From Alcanivorax sp. (lineage in GTDB: Bacteria; Pseudomonadota; Gammaproteobacteria; Pseudomonadales; Alcanivoracaceae): DNA of 64,000 nt. The position numbers and the translations under genes are program-made. This document shows, in pieces, positions 8,100 through 16,454 of the stretch (within the stretch, counting starts at the first letter, position 1; every line of letters begins with the position of its first letter). The stretch is taken from contig JAKUPL010000004.1 in the NCBI GenBank assembly GCA_022449455.1, forward strand, positions 62,001 to 126,000. Reading direction: 5' to 3'. Below the pieces are notes generated by a model. That model worked only from the letters and a program-made list of their open reading frames with translations, was not told the origin of the DNA and made no database searches.

Positions 8100-10010
8100 A
8101 TGCGACAACGTTTGCTCGTCTTCATCCTGTCCTGCCTGGGGGCGTTGGCGCCTTCCCTGGCACAGGCCTGGTGGCAGGAAGACTGGAGTTACCGGAAACA
8201 AATCACCATCGACACCACTTCGGCGGGGGCGGACATCGGTGAGCCGGTGGGCCGAATGCCAGTGCTGGTTCGCCTTCACACGGGCAACTTCAGCTTCGAT
8301 GGGGTGCGAGAGAACGGCGCCGACATTCGCTTCGTCTCGGCGGATGACGAGACCGTCTTCAACCACCGGATCGAGAGCTTCGACGCTCTGCTGGGCGTGG
8401 CCTACATCTGGGTGGATGTGCCGGAGGTGCAGGGCGGCGCCCGCCAGGACATCTGGATGTACTACGGCAACGCCGAAGCGCCGGCGCCCGGCGATAGCCA
8501 GATCTACGATGCGGACTACACCGGGGTGTATCACTTCGATGGCGCGCCGGGCGCTACGGCGAGCGATGCCACCGCCTACGGCAACGACTCCGATAGTCCG
8601 GTACCGGCCTCCACGGCTGGTGTGATCGGTCAGGCCGCCCGCTTCAGTGGCGAGCCGTTGATGCTGCCGGCGGCCCCGTCACTGGCGATTGGCGCCGGCG
8701 GCGCGTTCAGCTTCAGCGCCTGGATCAAGGCACCGCAGGCGGCCGGCGAGCAGGCCCTCTATCTGCGCCGGGACGCCGGCAACAGCTTGCTGATCGGCAT
8801 TGATAACGGGGTGCCGTTCGTGACGATCAACGGTCAGCGCGCGCGCGCGGGTCAGCCGCTGGTCGCCGATCAATGGCAGCATCTGGCGGTCACCGTCGGT
8901 GCCCAGGGGGTGACTCTCTATCTTAACGGCCAGCCGGCGGGTCGCATGGCCGTCGCCTTGCCGGCCTTCAACGGCGCCGCCGTCCTGGGCGGCGGCCCGC
9001 TTGGCGATCAGGCGACGGTTGAGCCGGGCGCCATCACCGATGGGACGCAAGGCGCCGGAGAAGACCGTTCCGGCGAGCTCGCCGCGGGGGCCGGCGCGGA
9101 AAGCGAGGCGCCCGCCACGGCGGCCGGCTTTATCGGGGCCATGGACGAGGTGCGTCTGTCCCGCGTGGAACGTTCCCCCGCGCTGATCCGCGCCAGCGCC
9201 CTGTCCCAGGGGCCGCGGGCAAGCCTGCTGACGTTCGGCGTTGATGAGGAGCAATCCGGTTTCGGCTTTGGCGCGCTGGGCTTCCTGCTGGCATCGGTAC
9301 CGGTGGATGCCTGGGTCATCATCGGGGTGCTGGCGATCATGATGCTGCAAACCTGGGTGGTGATGTTCCAGAAGTTTCGCCAGGCACGGCGCACCGACGA
9401 AGCCAACGCCGAATTTCGCGAAGTTTTTGCCGGGGTCGGCACGCGGTTGGAGAAGCTGGCGGACGACCGGGCCCTGGGCGAGCGTCTGGAATACTCCTCG
9501 CTGTGGCGCCTCTACCAGGTGGCGGTTCGCGAACTGCGGATTCGCCGTGAACAGGGCGCCGATACCGATCGGATTTCCTCGGAAACGCTGGAGGCGATCC
9601 GCGCCTCCATGGACGCGGTTCGTACTAATGAGAACCGTGCGTTGGGCCATCGGCTGGGGGTGCTCTCCAACGCCATCGCCGGCGGCCCCTATATCGGCCT
9701 GCTCGGCACGGTGCTGGGCATCATGGTGGTGTTTCTCGGCACCGCCATGGCCGGCAACGTGAACATCAACGCGGTGGCGCCGGGGATGGCCGCCGCGCTG
9801 CTGGCCACCGCCGCCGGCCTGTTCGTGGCGATCCCGGCGCTGTTCGCCTACAACCGCCTGAACGGTCGCAACCGCGACATCAGCTCCGACATGCGCGTTT
9901 TTCTGGACGAGTTCGTTACCCGCCTGGCCGAGCTGCGCGGTGCCGGGGCCGGCGTGGTCCACCACGCCGACGACCGCACCGCCGGCACCCGACACGACGC
10001 CCTGGTGTAA
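8100..10010 (+). CDS. ExbB/TolQ/MotA-family proton channel fused to a periplasmic DUF2341-LamG-like module
   Basis: A 636-residue fusion. After a signal peptide (cleavage near residue 22, AQA|WWQ) come a DUF2341 region (about 25-140, with YRKQITIDTT and DIWMYYGNAE) and a concanavalin/LamG-like region (about 150-370, with GAFSFSAWIKAP, QWQHLAVTV and GAMDEVRLSRV). The first membrane helix is near residue 400. A cytoplasmic stretch and the MotA/TolQ/ExbB core (GPYIGLLGTVLGIMVVFLGT and APGMAAALLATAAGLFVAIP) follow. ExbB proteins form the proton-driven motor with ExbD and act on TonB, both encoded next. The lectin-like domain would face the periplasm. ExbB2 of the P. aeruginosa pdt locus is the expected counterpart. 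What the added domain binds is unknown. Confidence 0.85.
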   Translation: MRQRLLVFILSCLGALAPSLAQAWWQEDWSYRKQITIDTTSAGADIGEPVGRMPVLVRLHTGNFSFDGVRENGADIRFVSADDETVFNHRIESFDALLGVAYIWVDVPEVQGGARQDIWMYYGNAEAPAPGDSQIYDADYTGVYHFDGAPGATASDATAYGNDSDSPVPASTAGVIGQAARFSGEPLMLPAAPSLAIGAGGAFSFSAWIKAPQAAGEQALYLRRDAGNSLLIGIDNGVPFVTINGQRARAGQPLVADQWQHLAVTVGAQGVTLYLNGQPAGRMAVALPAFNGAAVLGGGPLGDQATVEPGAITDGTQGAGEDRSGELAAGAGAESEAPATAAGFIGAMDEVRLSRVERSPALIRASALSQGPRASLLTFGVDEEQSGFGFGALGFLLASVPVDAWVIIGVLAIMMLQTWVVMFQKFRQARRTDEANAEFREVFAGVGTRLEKLADDRALGERLEYSSLWRLYQVAVRELRIRREQGADTDRISSETLEAIRASMDAVRTNENRALGHRLGVLSNAIAGGPYIGLLGTVLGIMVVFLGTAMAGNVNINAVAPGMAAALLATAAGLFVAIPALFAYNRLNGRNRDISSDMRVFLDEFVTRLAELRGAGAGVVHHADDRTAGTRHDALV

Positions 10011-10020
10011 GGAGAGCGAC

Positions 10021-10446
10021 ATGGCTTCAGTAAAAGCATCCATGGATGACAACGAGCAGGACGGTCCGGTCGACGGCATCAACATCACACCCCTGGTGGA
10101 TGTGCTCATGGTGGTGTTGGTGATGTTCATCCTCACCGCCACCGCCCAGGTGGCCGGTATTCAGGTGGATCTGCCCAAGGCCAGCGCGTCGGTGTCGTTG
10201 TCGGAGCCGAAGACCAAGGCGGTATCGGTGGACAACGATGGCCAGATTTTCCTCGACGCCTACCCGGTGACTCTGGATGAGCTCGAGGACCGCCTGCGTA
10301 CGGAAAAGGCCACCCATCCGGATTTTCCGGTGGTGGTGCGCGGTGACGCGGCGGTGCAGTACCAGAAAGTGGTGGAAGTGCTCGACATCCTGCGTCGCCT
10401 GGAGCTTGCCCAGGTGGGCCTGGTGACCGGCAAACCGAAGAACTGA
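10021..10446 (+). CDS. exbD: ExbD/TolR-family biopolymer transport protein
   Basis: A 141-residue partner of the ExbB-like protein, anchored in the inner membrane with a periplasmic C-terminal domain. The diagnostic N-terminal motif is present: INITPLVDVLMVVLVMFILT, in which the Asp is the proton-carrying residue. The periplasmic part (LDELEDRLRTEKATHPDFPV, then VVVRGDAAVQYQKVVEVLD) matches the family. The ATG at 10021 was chosen because AAGGAG lies 7 bases upstream; a longer in-frame start at 9940 would overlap the ExbB gene. It sits 10 bp after exbB and 20 bp before tonB, a classic ExbB-ExbD-TonB operon order. Confidence 0.92.
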   Translation: MASVKASMDDNEQDGPVDGINITPLVDVLMVVLVMFILTATAQVAGIQVDLPKASASVSLSEPKTKAVSVDNDGQIFLDAYPVTLDELEDRLRTEKATHPDFPVVVRGDAAVQYQKVVEVLDILRRLELAQVGLVTGKPKN

Positions 10447-10466
10447 CTGGAACGGATCCGACCGAG

Positions 10467-11168
10467 ATGCCACACCAATCACGGAAATCGAGCCGGACGC
10501 GGACGGCGCGGCAGCGACGCCTCGCCGCCCTGGCCTGGCCGCTGGCGGTGTTGCTGGCGCTGGTGGTACTGGGCGTACTGCTGTGGCGGTGGGCCCACGA
10601 CAGCGCAGGCGTGCAACGGCAGGTCCCAAAGCCGGACATGATCGTGCCGCTACCGCCGCCGCCTCCGCCGCCGGAGGAGCAAACCGAGCCGGAACCGGAA
10701 CCGGAGGAAGTGGTGGAGCCGGTGCCGGAGCCCACGCCGGTGGAAGAGCCAACGCCGGAAGAGCCGCCGTCACCGTCCCAGGATCTCTCCGAGGCCATGC
10801 AGATCGATGGCGAGGCCCAGGCCGGCGGAGATGACTTCAATATCGCCGCCGGCAGTGGCGGCGGCCGGGGCGGATCCGGGGCCGGCGTGGGTAATGCGAC
10901 CTATGGTCAGTACCTGTCCTACGCCTTTCAACGGCGGCTGCGCGAAGACCGTGACATCCGGCATCTGAGCTACCGATTGGAGGTCAATTTGTGGCTCGAC
11001 CCGGACGGTCGGGTGACCCGGGTACAGGTACTGGAATCCAGTGGTGACGAGGACGTGGACCGGCGCATCGCCGCCGCTCTGCGCGAGCTCGAACCGCTCG
11101 ACCAGAAGCCGCCCGCGTCGCTGACGTTGCCGGTGCACATGTCCCTGCAAGGGCGCCGTCCGGGATGA
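10467..11168 (+). CDS. tonB: TonB-family energy transducer
   Basis: A 233-residue TonB. A basic N-terminus leads into one membrane helix (about residues 21-43, AALAWPLAVLLALVVLGVLL). A Pro/Glu-rich periplasm-spanning linker (about 55-108, starting PLPPPPPPPEE) and a Gly-rich spacer follow, then the TonB C-terminal domain (about 150-230) with YRLEVNLWLDPDGRVTRVQV and the DEDVDRRIAAALREL helix. It would carry energy from the ExbB-ExbD motor to an outer-membrane partner. In this locus no ordinary TonB-dependent receptor with a barrel is visible. Candidate partners are the transporter at 6420, the porin at 11213, or the receptor-like STN protein at 15555. Confidence 0.9.
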   Translation: MPHQSRKSSRTRTARQRRLAALAWPLAVLLALVVLGVLLWRWAHDSAGVQRQVPKPDMIVPLPPPPPPPEEQTEPEPEPEEVVEPVPEPTPVEEPTPEEPPSPSQDLSEAMQIDGEAQAGGDDFNIAAGSGGGRGGSGAGVGNATYGQYLSYAFQRRLREDRDIRHLSYRLEVNLWLDPDGRVTRVQVLESSGDEDVDRRIAAALRELEPLDQKPPASLTLPVHMSLQGRRPG

Positions 11169-11212
11169 CCCGCCGGCCGCCCTCCCTAAGACTTCTTTCA
11201 GGAGCCGATAGC

Positions 11213-12895
11213 ATGAACAGGCAAATTTCTCGCTGGACCCTGGCCGTGGCGGTGGCCGCCACGCTGGCCGGCCCGGTCCGGGCACAGACCCCGGAACCGG
11301 AGACGCCGTCGGTGTCGGGCAATACCACGGTACACCTGATCCGCTTGTTGGTGGAGCAGGGCGTGATCACCGAAGTCCAGGCCCAGGGGCTGCTGGACCA
11401 GGCCCGCCGCGATGCGTTGGCGGAACAGCGTCGGCAGCCCCAGGTGCAAGAAGGCGATGTGCGGGTACCGTACATCCCGGAGACCGTGCGCGAAGGCATC
11501 CGCGAGGAGGTCAAGGAAGAAGTGATGGCGCAGGCCCGACGGGAAAACTGGGCGGCGCCGAATACCGTCCCGGATTGGGCTTCGCGCATCACCCTGTCCG
11601 GTGACGTGCGAGTGCGCAATGAGTCCCGCTTCCTGGCCGACGACAACAGCGACCTGATTGTCGATTTCCAGGAGTGGAACGAGGATAAGTACGACGTGCG
11701 TCTTGACGACGATACTCTTCCTCCATTGCTGAACACTCGTAAGGATCGCGAGAACCTCATGCGCATTCGTGCCCGTTTCGGTCTGGAAGCGGAACTGGGC
11801 AAGCAATGGAGCGCCGGTGTGCGGCTGGCCACGGGCAGCAGCGACAGCCCGGTATCCACCACCCAGACACTCGGCGGCGGGCTGAGCAAAAAGGACATCT
11901 GGCTGGACCGCGCCCATATCCGCTGGACACCGGGCGCCTGGAGTTTCACCGCGGGCCGCGCCGACAATCCGTTTGTGTCCACCGATATTCTGTATTCCGA
12001 TGAGCTGGCCTTCGATGGCGTCTCGGCGGCCTGGCGCGGTACCGGCATGGCCCGGGGCGGCGGCTTTTTCGGCACGCTGGGGGCCTTCCCATTGGAATAT
12101 CTGTCCGATGACTTTCCCTCCGACGAACAAAACAAAACGGAAAGCGAGGACAAGTGGCTGTTCGGCGCCCAGTTGGGTGTGAATTGGCGCTTTACCGGCC
12201 AGAATAGCCTGCTGGCGGCGGTGGCCTATTACGACTTCGACAATATTCGTGGGCAGCGTTCACAGCAGTGTTTCCTGTATCTGGATTATCAGACCTGCGA
12301 CACCGACTGGTCGGCACCGGCCTTCATGCAAAAAGGCAACACCGTTTTCCTGTTGCGTGACATCGCTTTGGAACCTAGTAATGAAGCCGCCACCGCCCAG
12401 CCGCAGCTGGTGGGCCTGGCCTCGGAGTTCCAATTGCTGGACATCAACCTGCGCTGGGACACGTCTTTGTTCCGCGATTACCAGTTGCGCATGGCCGCCA
12501 ATTATGTGCACAACCTGGCCTACGACGAAGACGAAATGCTGGAACATTCCGAAGGCCAGATTTACAACAACTTCGACTTCAATGGCGAGCTGGAAAGCGG
12601 GTCCGACGCCTGGATGCTGCAGGCCGCCTTTGGCGAAGGCCTGGATCTGAAGCGTTCCGGTGATTGGCAGATGTTCCTGGGCTACAAGTATATCGAGCCG
12701 GATGCGCTGCCGGACGGTTTCAACGATTCCACTTTCCACCTCGGTGGCACCAACGCCAAGGGTTATTTCCTGGGTGGCGCCTACGCCTTTACCGACCGGC
12801 TCTCCACCCGTGGCCGCTGGTTGAGCGCCGAAGAGGTTTATGGTCAGCCCTTCGCCATCGATGTGCTGCAACTGGAGCTCAATGCGCGCTTCTGA
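11213..12895 (+). CDS. Putative porin (Porin_5-like outer-membrane beta-barrel)
   Basis: A 560-residue outer-membrane protein. It has a signal peptide ending in GPVRAQ, a short helical segment (LIRLLVEQGVITEVQAQGLLD, about 40-60; charged residues follow) and a long barrel with alternating pattern that ends in Phe (QLELNARF). The pattern and length fit the putative-porin family PF16930. The start at 11213 has AGGAG 8 bases upstream and a clean signal peptide; a longer frame from 11165 would overlap tonB by 4 bp but adds no sensible leader. In this operon it may admit a solute or serve as outer-membrane anchor or receptor for the energised system. Family call is fairly confident, role unknown. 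Confidence 0.8.
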   Translation: MNRQISRWTLAVAVAATLAGPVRAQTPEPETPSVSGNTTVHLIRLLVEQGVITEVQAQGLLDQARRDALAEQRRQPQVQEGDVRVPYIPETVREGIREEVKEEVMAQARRENWAAPNTVPDWASRITLSGDVRVRNESRFLADDNSDLIVDFQEWNEDKYDVRLDDDTLPPLLNTRKDRENLMRIRARFGLEAELGKQWSAGVRLATGSSDSPVSTTQTLGGGLSKKDIWLDRAHIRWTPGAWSFTAGRADNPFVSTDILYSDELAFDGVSAAWRGTGMARGGGFFGTLGAFPLEYLSDDFPSDEQNKTESEDKWLFGAQLGVNWRFTGQNSLLAAVAYYDFDNIRGQRSQQCFLYLDYQTCDTDWSAPAFMQKGNTVFLLRDIALEPSNEAATAQPQLVGLASEFQLLDINLRWDTSLFRDYQLRMAANYVHNLAYDEDEMLEHSEGQIYNNFDFNGELESGSDAWMLQAAFGEGLDLKRSGDWQMFLGYKYIEPDALPDGFNDSTFHLGGTNAKGYFLGGAYAFTDRLSTRGRWLSAEEVYGQPFAIDVLQLELNARF

Positions 12896-12916
12896 GAGAG
12901 ACGCCGGAGGAATGTC

Positions 12917-13585
12917 ATGACCAATGCAAACCCAGGGTGGCGGCCGACGCCGCGGTTCTTTGTGGCTGGCCTGTGCCTGGTCTTGAGCCTGCCGGGCCTC
13001 GCCCAGACCGGGCAAAGCCTGGAAGAGCGCCTGCGTGCTGAATTGCGCAGTAATCGGCAGGAGTTGCAAGCGTTGCGCTCCCAACAGACGCAATGGGAGG
13101 CGCGGGCGGCCCGTGCCGAAGCGGAGCGCCGCGCCGCCGAGGAGAAGCTGGCGGCGATGCAAGCGCACCTGAGTGACAGCGACAAGAAGCTGGCCGCTCA
13201 GCGCCGGGCCAGCGCTGGCCGGTTGGCGGAAAGCCGCGAACGCAATCAGCAAGTGCGTGACGCCTACGACCAATTGCTGGGCATGGCCCGCGACAAGGAA
13301 GTGGAACGCCGGCAGCTGGCGCGGCGCGCTACTGAACAGGCCCAGGCGCTGGAAACCTGTGCGGCACGCAACGGTGAGTTGTACCGCGCCGGGCGTGAAA
13401 TTCTTGACGCCTACGAGAGTCTGGGCGCCGGTGGTCTGTTCAAACTACGCCAGCCGCTGGCGGCCTCCGCGCGGGTGGAGTTTGAAGAAGGGGCGCAGGC
13501 CTACGGCGACCGGCTCTACAACAATCAGGTGGATGCGGTGGTACCGGATGCCGAGTCCAAACCGACACCCGACGGGGACCAGTAA
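12917..13585 (+). CDS. Periplasmic coiled-coil protein of unknown function
   Basis: A 222-residue protein with a signal peptide (cleavage near LPGLAQ) followed by a long Ala/Arg/Glu/Gln-rich coiled coil (about residues 33-165). The conserved-looking C-terminal part contains LYRAGREILDAYESLGAG and ASARVEFEEGAQAYGDRLY. The ATG at 12917 has GGAGG 6 bases upstream. Its stop codon overlaps the next start (TAATG), so it is translationally coupled to the YbjN-like gene. Coiled-coil proteins of this shape recur beside ExbB-ExbD-TonB genes in two-partner secretion loci. It may scaffold the machine in the periplasm, but nothing in the sequence proves this. Confidence 0.7.
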   Translation: MTNANPGWRPTPRFFVAGLCLVLSLPGLAQTGQSLEERLRAELRSNRQELQALRSQQTQWEARAARAEAERRAAEEKLAAMQAHLSDSDKKLAAQRRASAGRLAESRERNQQVRDAYDQLLGMARDKEVERRQLARRATEQAQALETCAARNGELYRAGREILDAYESLGAGGLFKLRQPLAASARVEFEEGAQAYGDRLYNNQVDAVVPDAESKPTPDGDQ

Positions 13586-14016
13586 TGAGTGAAAAGCAGG
13601 ACATTATCGAAGATATCGAGCTCGACGGCGTCGCCGCGCTGTTGCAGGAAGCGGGCTATCGCACCAACGATAGTGAACAGAACGGCACGCGGCAGTTGCT
13701 CAGCGCCAGCCAGGGGATCGGTTTCGCGGTACGCCCGGGCAACACCCGGGAGGGCGGAACCGGTTTGCTCGACTTTACGCTCAGCTGCGCCCTGCGCATC
13801 GACGGCGAGTTGCCGGAAGGCATGGTGACGGCCTGGAACCGGGGAAAACGCTTTGGGCGCCTGAGTGATCAGGGAGATTTTCTGGTGCTGGAGATGGACG
13901 TGCTGGTGGCCGGCGGTGTCAGTCAGGGGTACCTGCGTACCGCCGTGGAGCTCTGGGACCGCCTGATGCGGGAATTTCTGTTGTTTCTCAGGAATTACAC
14001 CGCGCCCACCGGCTAA
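13585..14016 (+). CDS. YbjN-like protein (type III secretion chaperone-like fold)
   Basis: A 143-residue soluble protein without signal peptide. Size and pattern (VAALLQEAGYRTN near the N-terminus, then GLLDFTLSCALRIDGELP, and the VTAWNRGKRFGRLSDQGDFLVLEMDVLV block) match the YbjN/DUF1790 family, whose fold resembles secretion chaperones. It is translationally coupled to the coiled-coil gene (TAATG) and ends the + strand operon, overlapping the convergent fecR gene by 4 bp. A chaperone role for one of the locus products, possibly the exoprotein before export, is a reasonable guess but not shown. Confidence 0.7.
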   Translation: MSEKQDIIEDIELDGVAALLQEAGYRTNDSEQNGTRQLLSASQGIGFAVRPGNTREGGTGLLDFTLSCALRIDGELPEGMVTAWNRGKRFGRLSDQGDFLVLEMDVLVAGGVSQGYLRTAVELWDRLMREFLLFLRNYTAPTG

Positions 14017-15005
14017 CTGATGATCAGCACGCCGCCGGGCAGATCGCGCACGGTGGCACCATGGACTTCGCGCACCAGTGCCGCGAAGTCCTGCAGCCGG
14101 TCCAGGGACAGGTAGGCTTGCACCGGGGTGCGGCCCAGGTGGTCATCAAGCAGCAGGATACGGCCCGGCCGGTAACGATTCACTTCTTCGACAACCGCTG
14201 ACAGGGGCGTCCCGTCAAAAACCAGCAGGCGCTCGCGCCAGGCGGTTACCCGGTCCGTGTCCACCGCCTTGACTCCGGTCAGTCTTTCCTCGTTGTACAC
14301 CACCTGCTGAGCGGATTGCAGGCGCGCCCGGTCCTGCCCGTGGGCCACGGTCAGTTCGCCGCTCAGGCAGGTGACCTGCACCCGGTCGTCGGTAAAGCGC
14401 ACATTGAAGCGCGCGTGCCGGGTTTCCACGCGGCCGCGCCCGGCCGCCACCGTGAAGCGCTGGCGGTTGGTGGTCGAGGTGGTCACCTCGGTTTCTCCGG
14501 CGCGCAGCATCAGCCCGGTCACGGTGTCGCCGCTTTTACGCAGATCAATACGGGTCTGGGTGTTCAGCTCCAGGGTGGCGGTGTGGGGGAGCACCACCCG
14601 GCGTTGCTCGCCGGTGGCGGTCCACAGATCCGCGCTCAGAACGTCGGCTCCGGGCCATAGATCCAGCGGGGAGCGCAGCGCCACCCAGCCGGCGCACGCG
14701 GCCACCGCCCCGCCCAGAAACGCGCGCCGGCTGAAGCCGGCGGGGCGGCGCGACGTGAGCGGCACCACCTTGTGATGCTGCTCGGCGTCTTGCTGGTCGG
14801 CACGGGCGGCCTGTCCCATGCCCTGCCAGACACGCCGGCAGTGAGAGAAGGCCCGGGCGTGGGCGGGGCTGCGCGCGCACCACTGGCGAAAGGCATGGCC
14901 GTCCGCCGCGGTGGCGCGACCGGATTCGAGCAGTATCAGCCATTCCCGGGCTTCTCGCTGGATCCGGTCCTCCTCCATCAGACCGGGATCATAGGGGTGG
15001 TTCAT
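14013..15005 (-). CDS. FecR-family anti-sigma/sigma-regulator (VreR-like)
   Basis: A 330-residue inner-membrane regulator of the adjacent ECF sigma factor. The N-terminal cytoplasmic part (about 1-90, REAREWLILLESGRATAAD) is the DUF4880 sigma-binding region. It is followed by SRRAFLGGAVAACAG, a twin-arginine-like signal anchor as reported for E. coli FecR. The periplasmic FecR domain (about 125-225) contains LPHTATLELNTQTRI and LMLRAGETEV. The C-terminal DUF4974-like region (about 260-330) would bind the STN domain of the receptor-like protein. The gene start overlaps the sigma-factor stop (ATGA). Order receptor-like, sigma, FecR is that of vreA-vreI-vreR. Confidence 0.88.
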   Translation of the reverse strand: MNHPYDPGLMEEDRIQREAREWLILLESGRATAADGHAFRQWCARSPAHARAFSHCRRVWQGMGQAARADQQDAEQHHKVVPLTSRRPAGFSRRAFLGGAVAACAGWVALRSPLDLWPGADVLSADLWTATGEQRRVVLPHTATLELNTQTRIDLRKSGDTVTGLMLRAGETEVTTSTTNRQRFTVAAGRGRVETRHARFNVRFTDDRVQVTCLSGELTVAHGQDRARLQSAQQVVYNEERLTGVKAVDTDRVTAWRERLLVFDGTPLSAVVEEVNRYRPGRILLLDDHLGRTPVQAYLSLDRLQDFAALVREVHGATVRDLPGGVLIIS

Positions 15006-15553
15006 TCAGAGGGCCTTTTGTTTTTGGGGCCGAAACGTTGAACGTATTCACGATCGAGGCGCCGGCAACAGTGTTCCAATCCCGCGCGCAGTTCCTTTTC
15101 CACGGTTCTCAGAGACACGCCGTGGCGGGCGGCGATTTCCGCGTGGGGCACTTCTTCCAGGCGCGCCGCGGTGACAATCGCGCGGCGCCGGCGGGGAAGT
15201 TCCGACAGGGCGCGGCGGAACAGGCGGATTTCCTGTTCGCCCAGCGCTTCCCGAGCCGGGTCCGCCAGTTCGTCGGCCATGGCATACAGATCTTCAACGT
15301 CATCGAGTGTCATCAGTCTGGACTGCTTACGTCGCTGTTCCTCGGCCGCGTTCAGCGCGATGCGAAACACATAGGCGGCGGGATGTTTTACCGCCACGGT
15401 GCTACCACGCAGGGTTTCCAGACGCAGCCAGGTTTCCTGCAGGGCGTCCTCCGCCAGTTGATGGGACCCCAGCCGTGTACGCAGCCGTTGTCGGAACTCC
15501 TCGTAGCGTTCGAGGAACAAATCGCGCAGCGGTTGTTGCAGTGTATCGGGCAT
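15002..15553 (-). CDS. ECF sigma factor of the FecI type (VreI-like)
   Basis: A 183-residue extracytoplasmic-function sigma factor. Region 2 includes AEDALQETWLRLETL and PAAYVFRIALNAAEEQRRKQ (about residues 35-80). Region 4 includes ALSELPRRRRAIVTAARLEEVPH and the helix-turn-helix AEIAARHGVSLRTVEKEL (about 115-165). It would direct RNA polymerase to the promoters of this locus when released by FecR signalling. The start codon lies 1 base after the stop of the STN protein gene and the 3' end overlaps fecR, so all three are one operon. PUMA3 VreI is the best functional analogue, by gene order and content. Confidence 0.9.
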   Translation of the reverse strand: MPDTLQQPLRDLFLERYEEFRQRLRTRLGSHQLAEDALQETWLRLETLRGSTVAVKHPAAYVFRIALNAAEEQRRKQSRLMTLDDVEDLYAMADELADPAREALGEQEIRLFRRALSELPRRRRAIVTAARLEEVPHAEIAARHGVSLRTVEKELRAGLEHCCRRLDREYVQRFGPKNKRPSE

Positions 15554-15554
15554 G

Positions 15555-16226
15555 TCAGCGGCTCCCCGAGGACGGGCAGGGCGTCGCCGCTTCCGACGGA
15601 ATCAACAGTACCGTTACCGGATTGGGCTGGCCGGGCGGCGGCGGCGCCAGCCGACTGCCGGCCAGCGCCGCGCGCACCTTGTCCCCCCAGCGCGGCGCGT
15701 CGTGGGAATCCAGCACATGAATCCGTTCGACGGTGCCGTCGGCGGCGATCCAGAGCTGAACCGCCACGCGGATCCGACCGTATGCATCGCCAAGCCGCTG
15801 GCAAACCCGGTCGGCGAAGTGCTGTTGCAACCGGGCGGCGTAGAGGGAAGGTACCGGAACGGTGGCGGTATCGGTGGCGGCGGGTGCCGCCGGAGCCGGC
15901 ACCAGGGTCAGGGCCGAGGGGCCGATGCGACGCGCCCGCAGTCCGGTGCCCTCCAATAGCCGGGTGAGCGCCGCCATCGGCCTGAAATGTCCGCGTGCCG
16001 TGCTGGATTTCTTATCGCTGGTCAGATCACTGGTCACCAAAATCGACACCCCCGTTTGTTCGCTGAATTGTTCGAGCGCACGGGACAGAGCCTGCGCGGG
16101 AACGTCGAATTCCCGTGCGTCGTCGTCGCCGAATACCGTGGTACCGATAAGCAGGGATCCGATTGCGAGAAGGCGCAATGTGGTTGAAACGGTCGCCCCA
16201 AAGCGTTTAACAGCGGCTACGGCCAC
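15555..16226 (-). CDS. Receptor-like signalling protein: STN domain plus TonB C-terminal-like domain, no barrel (VreA-like)
   Basis: A 223-residue exported protein. A signal peptide (LRLLAIGSLLIGTTVFG, about 16-33) precedes a secretin/TonB short N-terminal (STN) domain at about 38-110 (EFDVPAQALSRALEQFSEQT, then GVSILVTSDLT and RARRIGPSALTLV). After a Pro/Ala linker a TonB C-terminal-like domain occupies about 130-215 (IRVAVQLWIAADGTVERIHV and DKVRAALAGSRLAPPPPGQP). There is no TonB-dependent receptor barrel, as in P. aeruginosa VreA. The STN domain would contact the periplasmic end of FecR. The assigned start is a GTG with no clear ribosome-binding site; a TTG 16 codons later is an alternative. 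Confidence 0.82.
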   Translation of the reverse strand: MAVAAVKRFGATVSTTLRLLAIGSLLIGTTVFGDDDAREFDVPAQALSRALEQFSEQTGVSILVTSDLTSDKKSSTARGHFRPMAALTRLLEGTGLRARRIGPSALTLVPAPAAPAATDTATVPVPSLYAARLQQHFADRVCQRLGDAYGRIRVAVQLWIAADGTVERIHVLDSHDAPRWGDKVRAALAGSRLAPPPPGQPNPVTVLLIPSEAATPCPSSGSR

Positions 16227-16340
16227 GGCGCCAACGGTCCGGTCATGGATCGGGAAGAAACGGTTATGAATGCGCAGCTTCGCATTATGGCGTGGAAGTA
16301 TGTCGGAAATATTTCACGGCTGGCGCGTTTTACCGGCTTT

Positions 16341-16358
16341 ATGAATTTTCCATGAAAT
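16341..16358 (-). promoter_or_regulatory. Weak Pho-box-like direct repeat upstream of the signalling operon
   Basis: On the minus strand the sequence reads ATTTCAT-GGAA-AATTCAT, two 7-bp repeats 4 bp apart, 9 of 14 positions matching the PhoB consensus CTGTCAT. It lies about 115 bp upstream of the STN gene start. The match is marginal and is listed because the P. aeruginosa counterpart operon is under PhoB control. Confidence 0.25.
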
Positions 16359-16454
16359 GGGTTCATTCCACGGCGTTCCGGAACGTCTATGCCAGGAAGA
16401 CCGGCGATCATTGCCACGTCGGCCGACCCTTTTTGTCCGCGTTGAGAGAACCCC

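Noticed and set aside
14013..16226. An iron-siderophore signalling system
   Set aside because: FecI/FecR-type proteins often control iron uptake, but there is no TonB-dependent siderophore receptor barrel here; the receptor-like protein is of the reduced VreA type.
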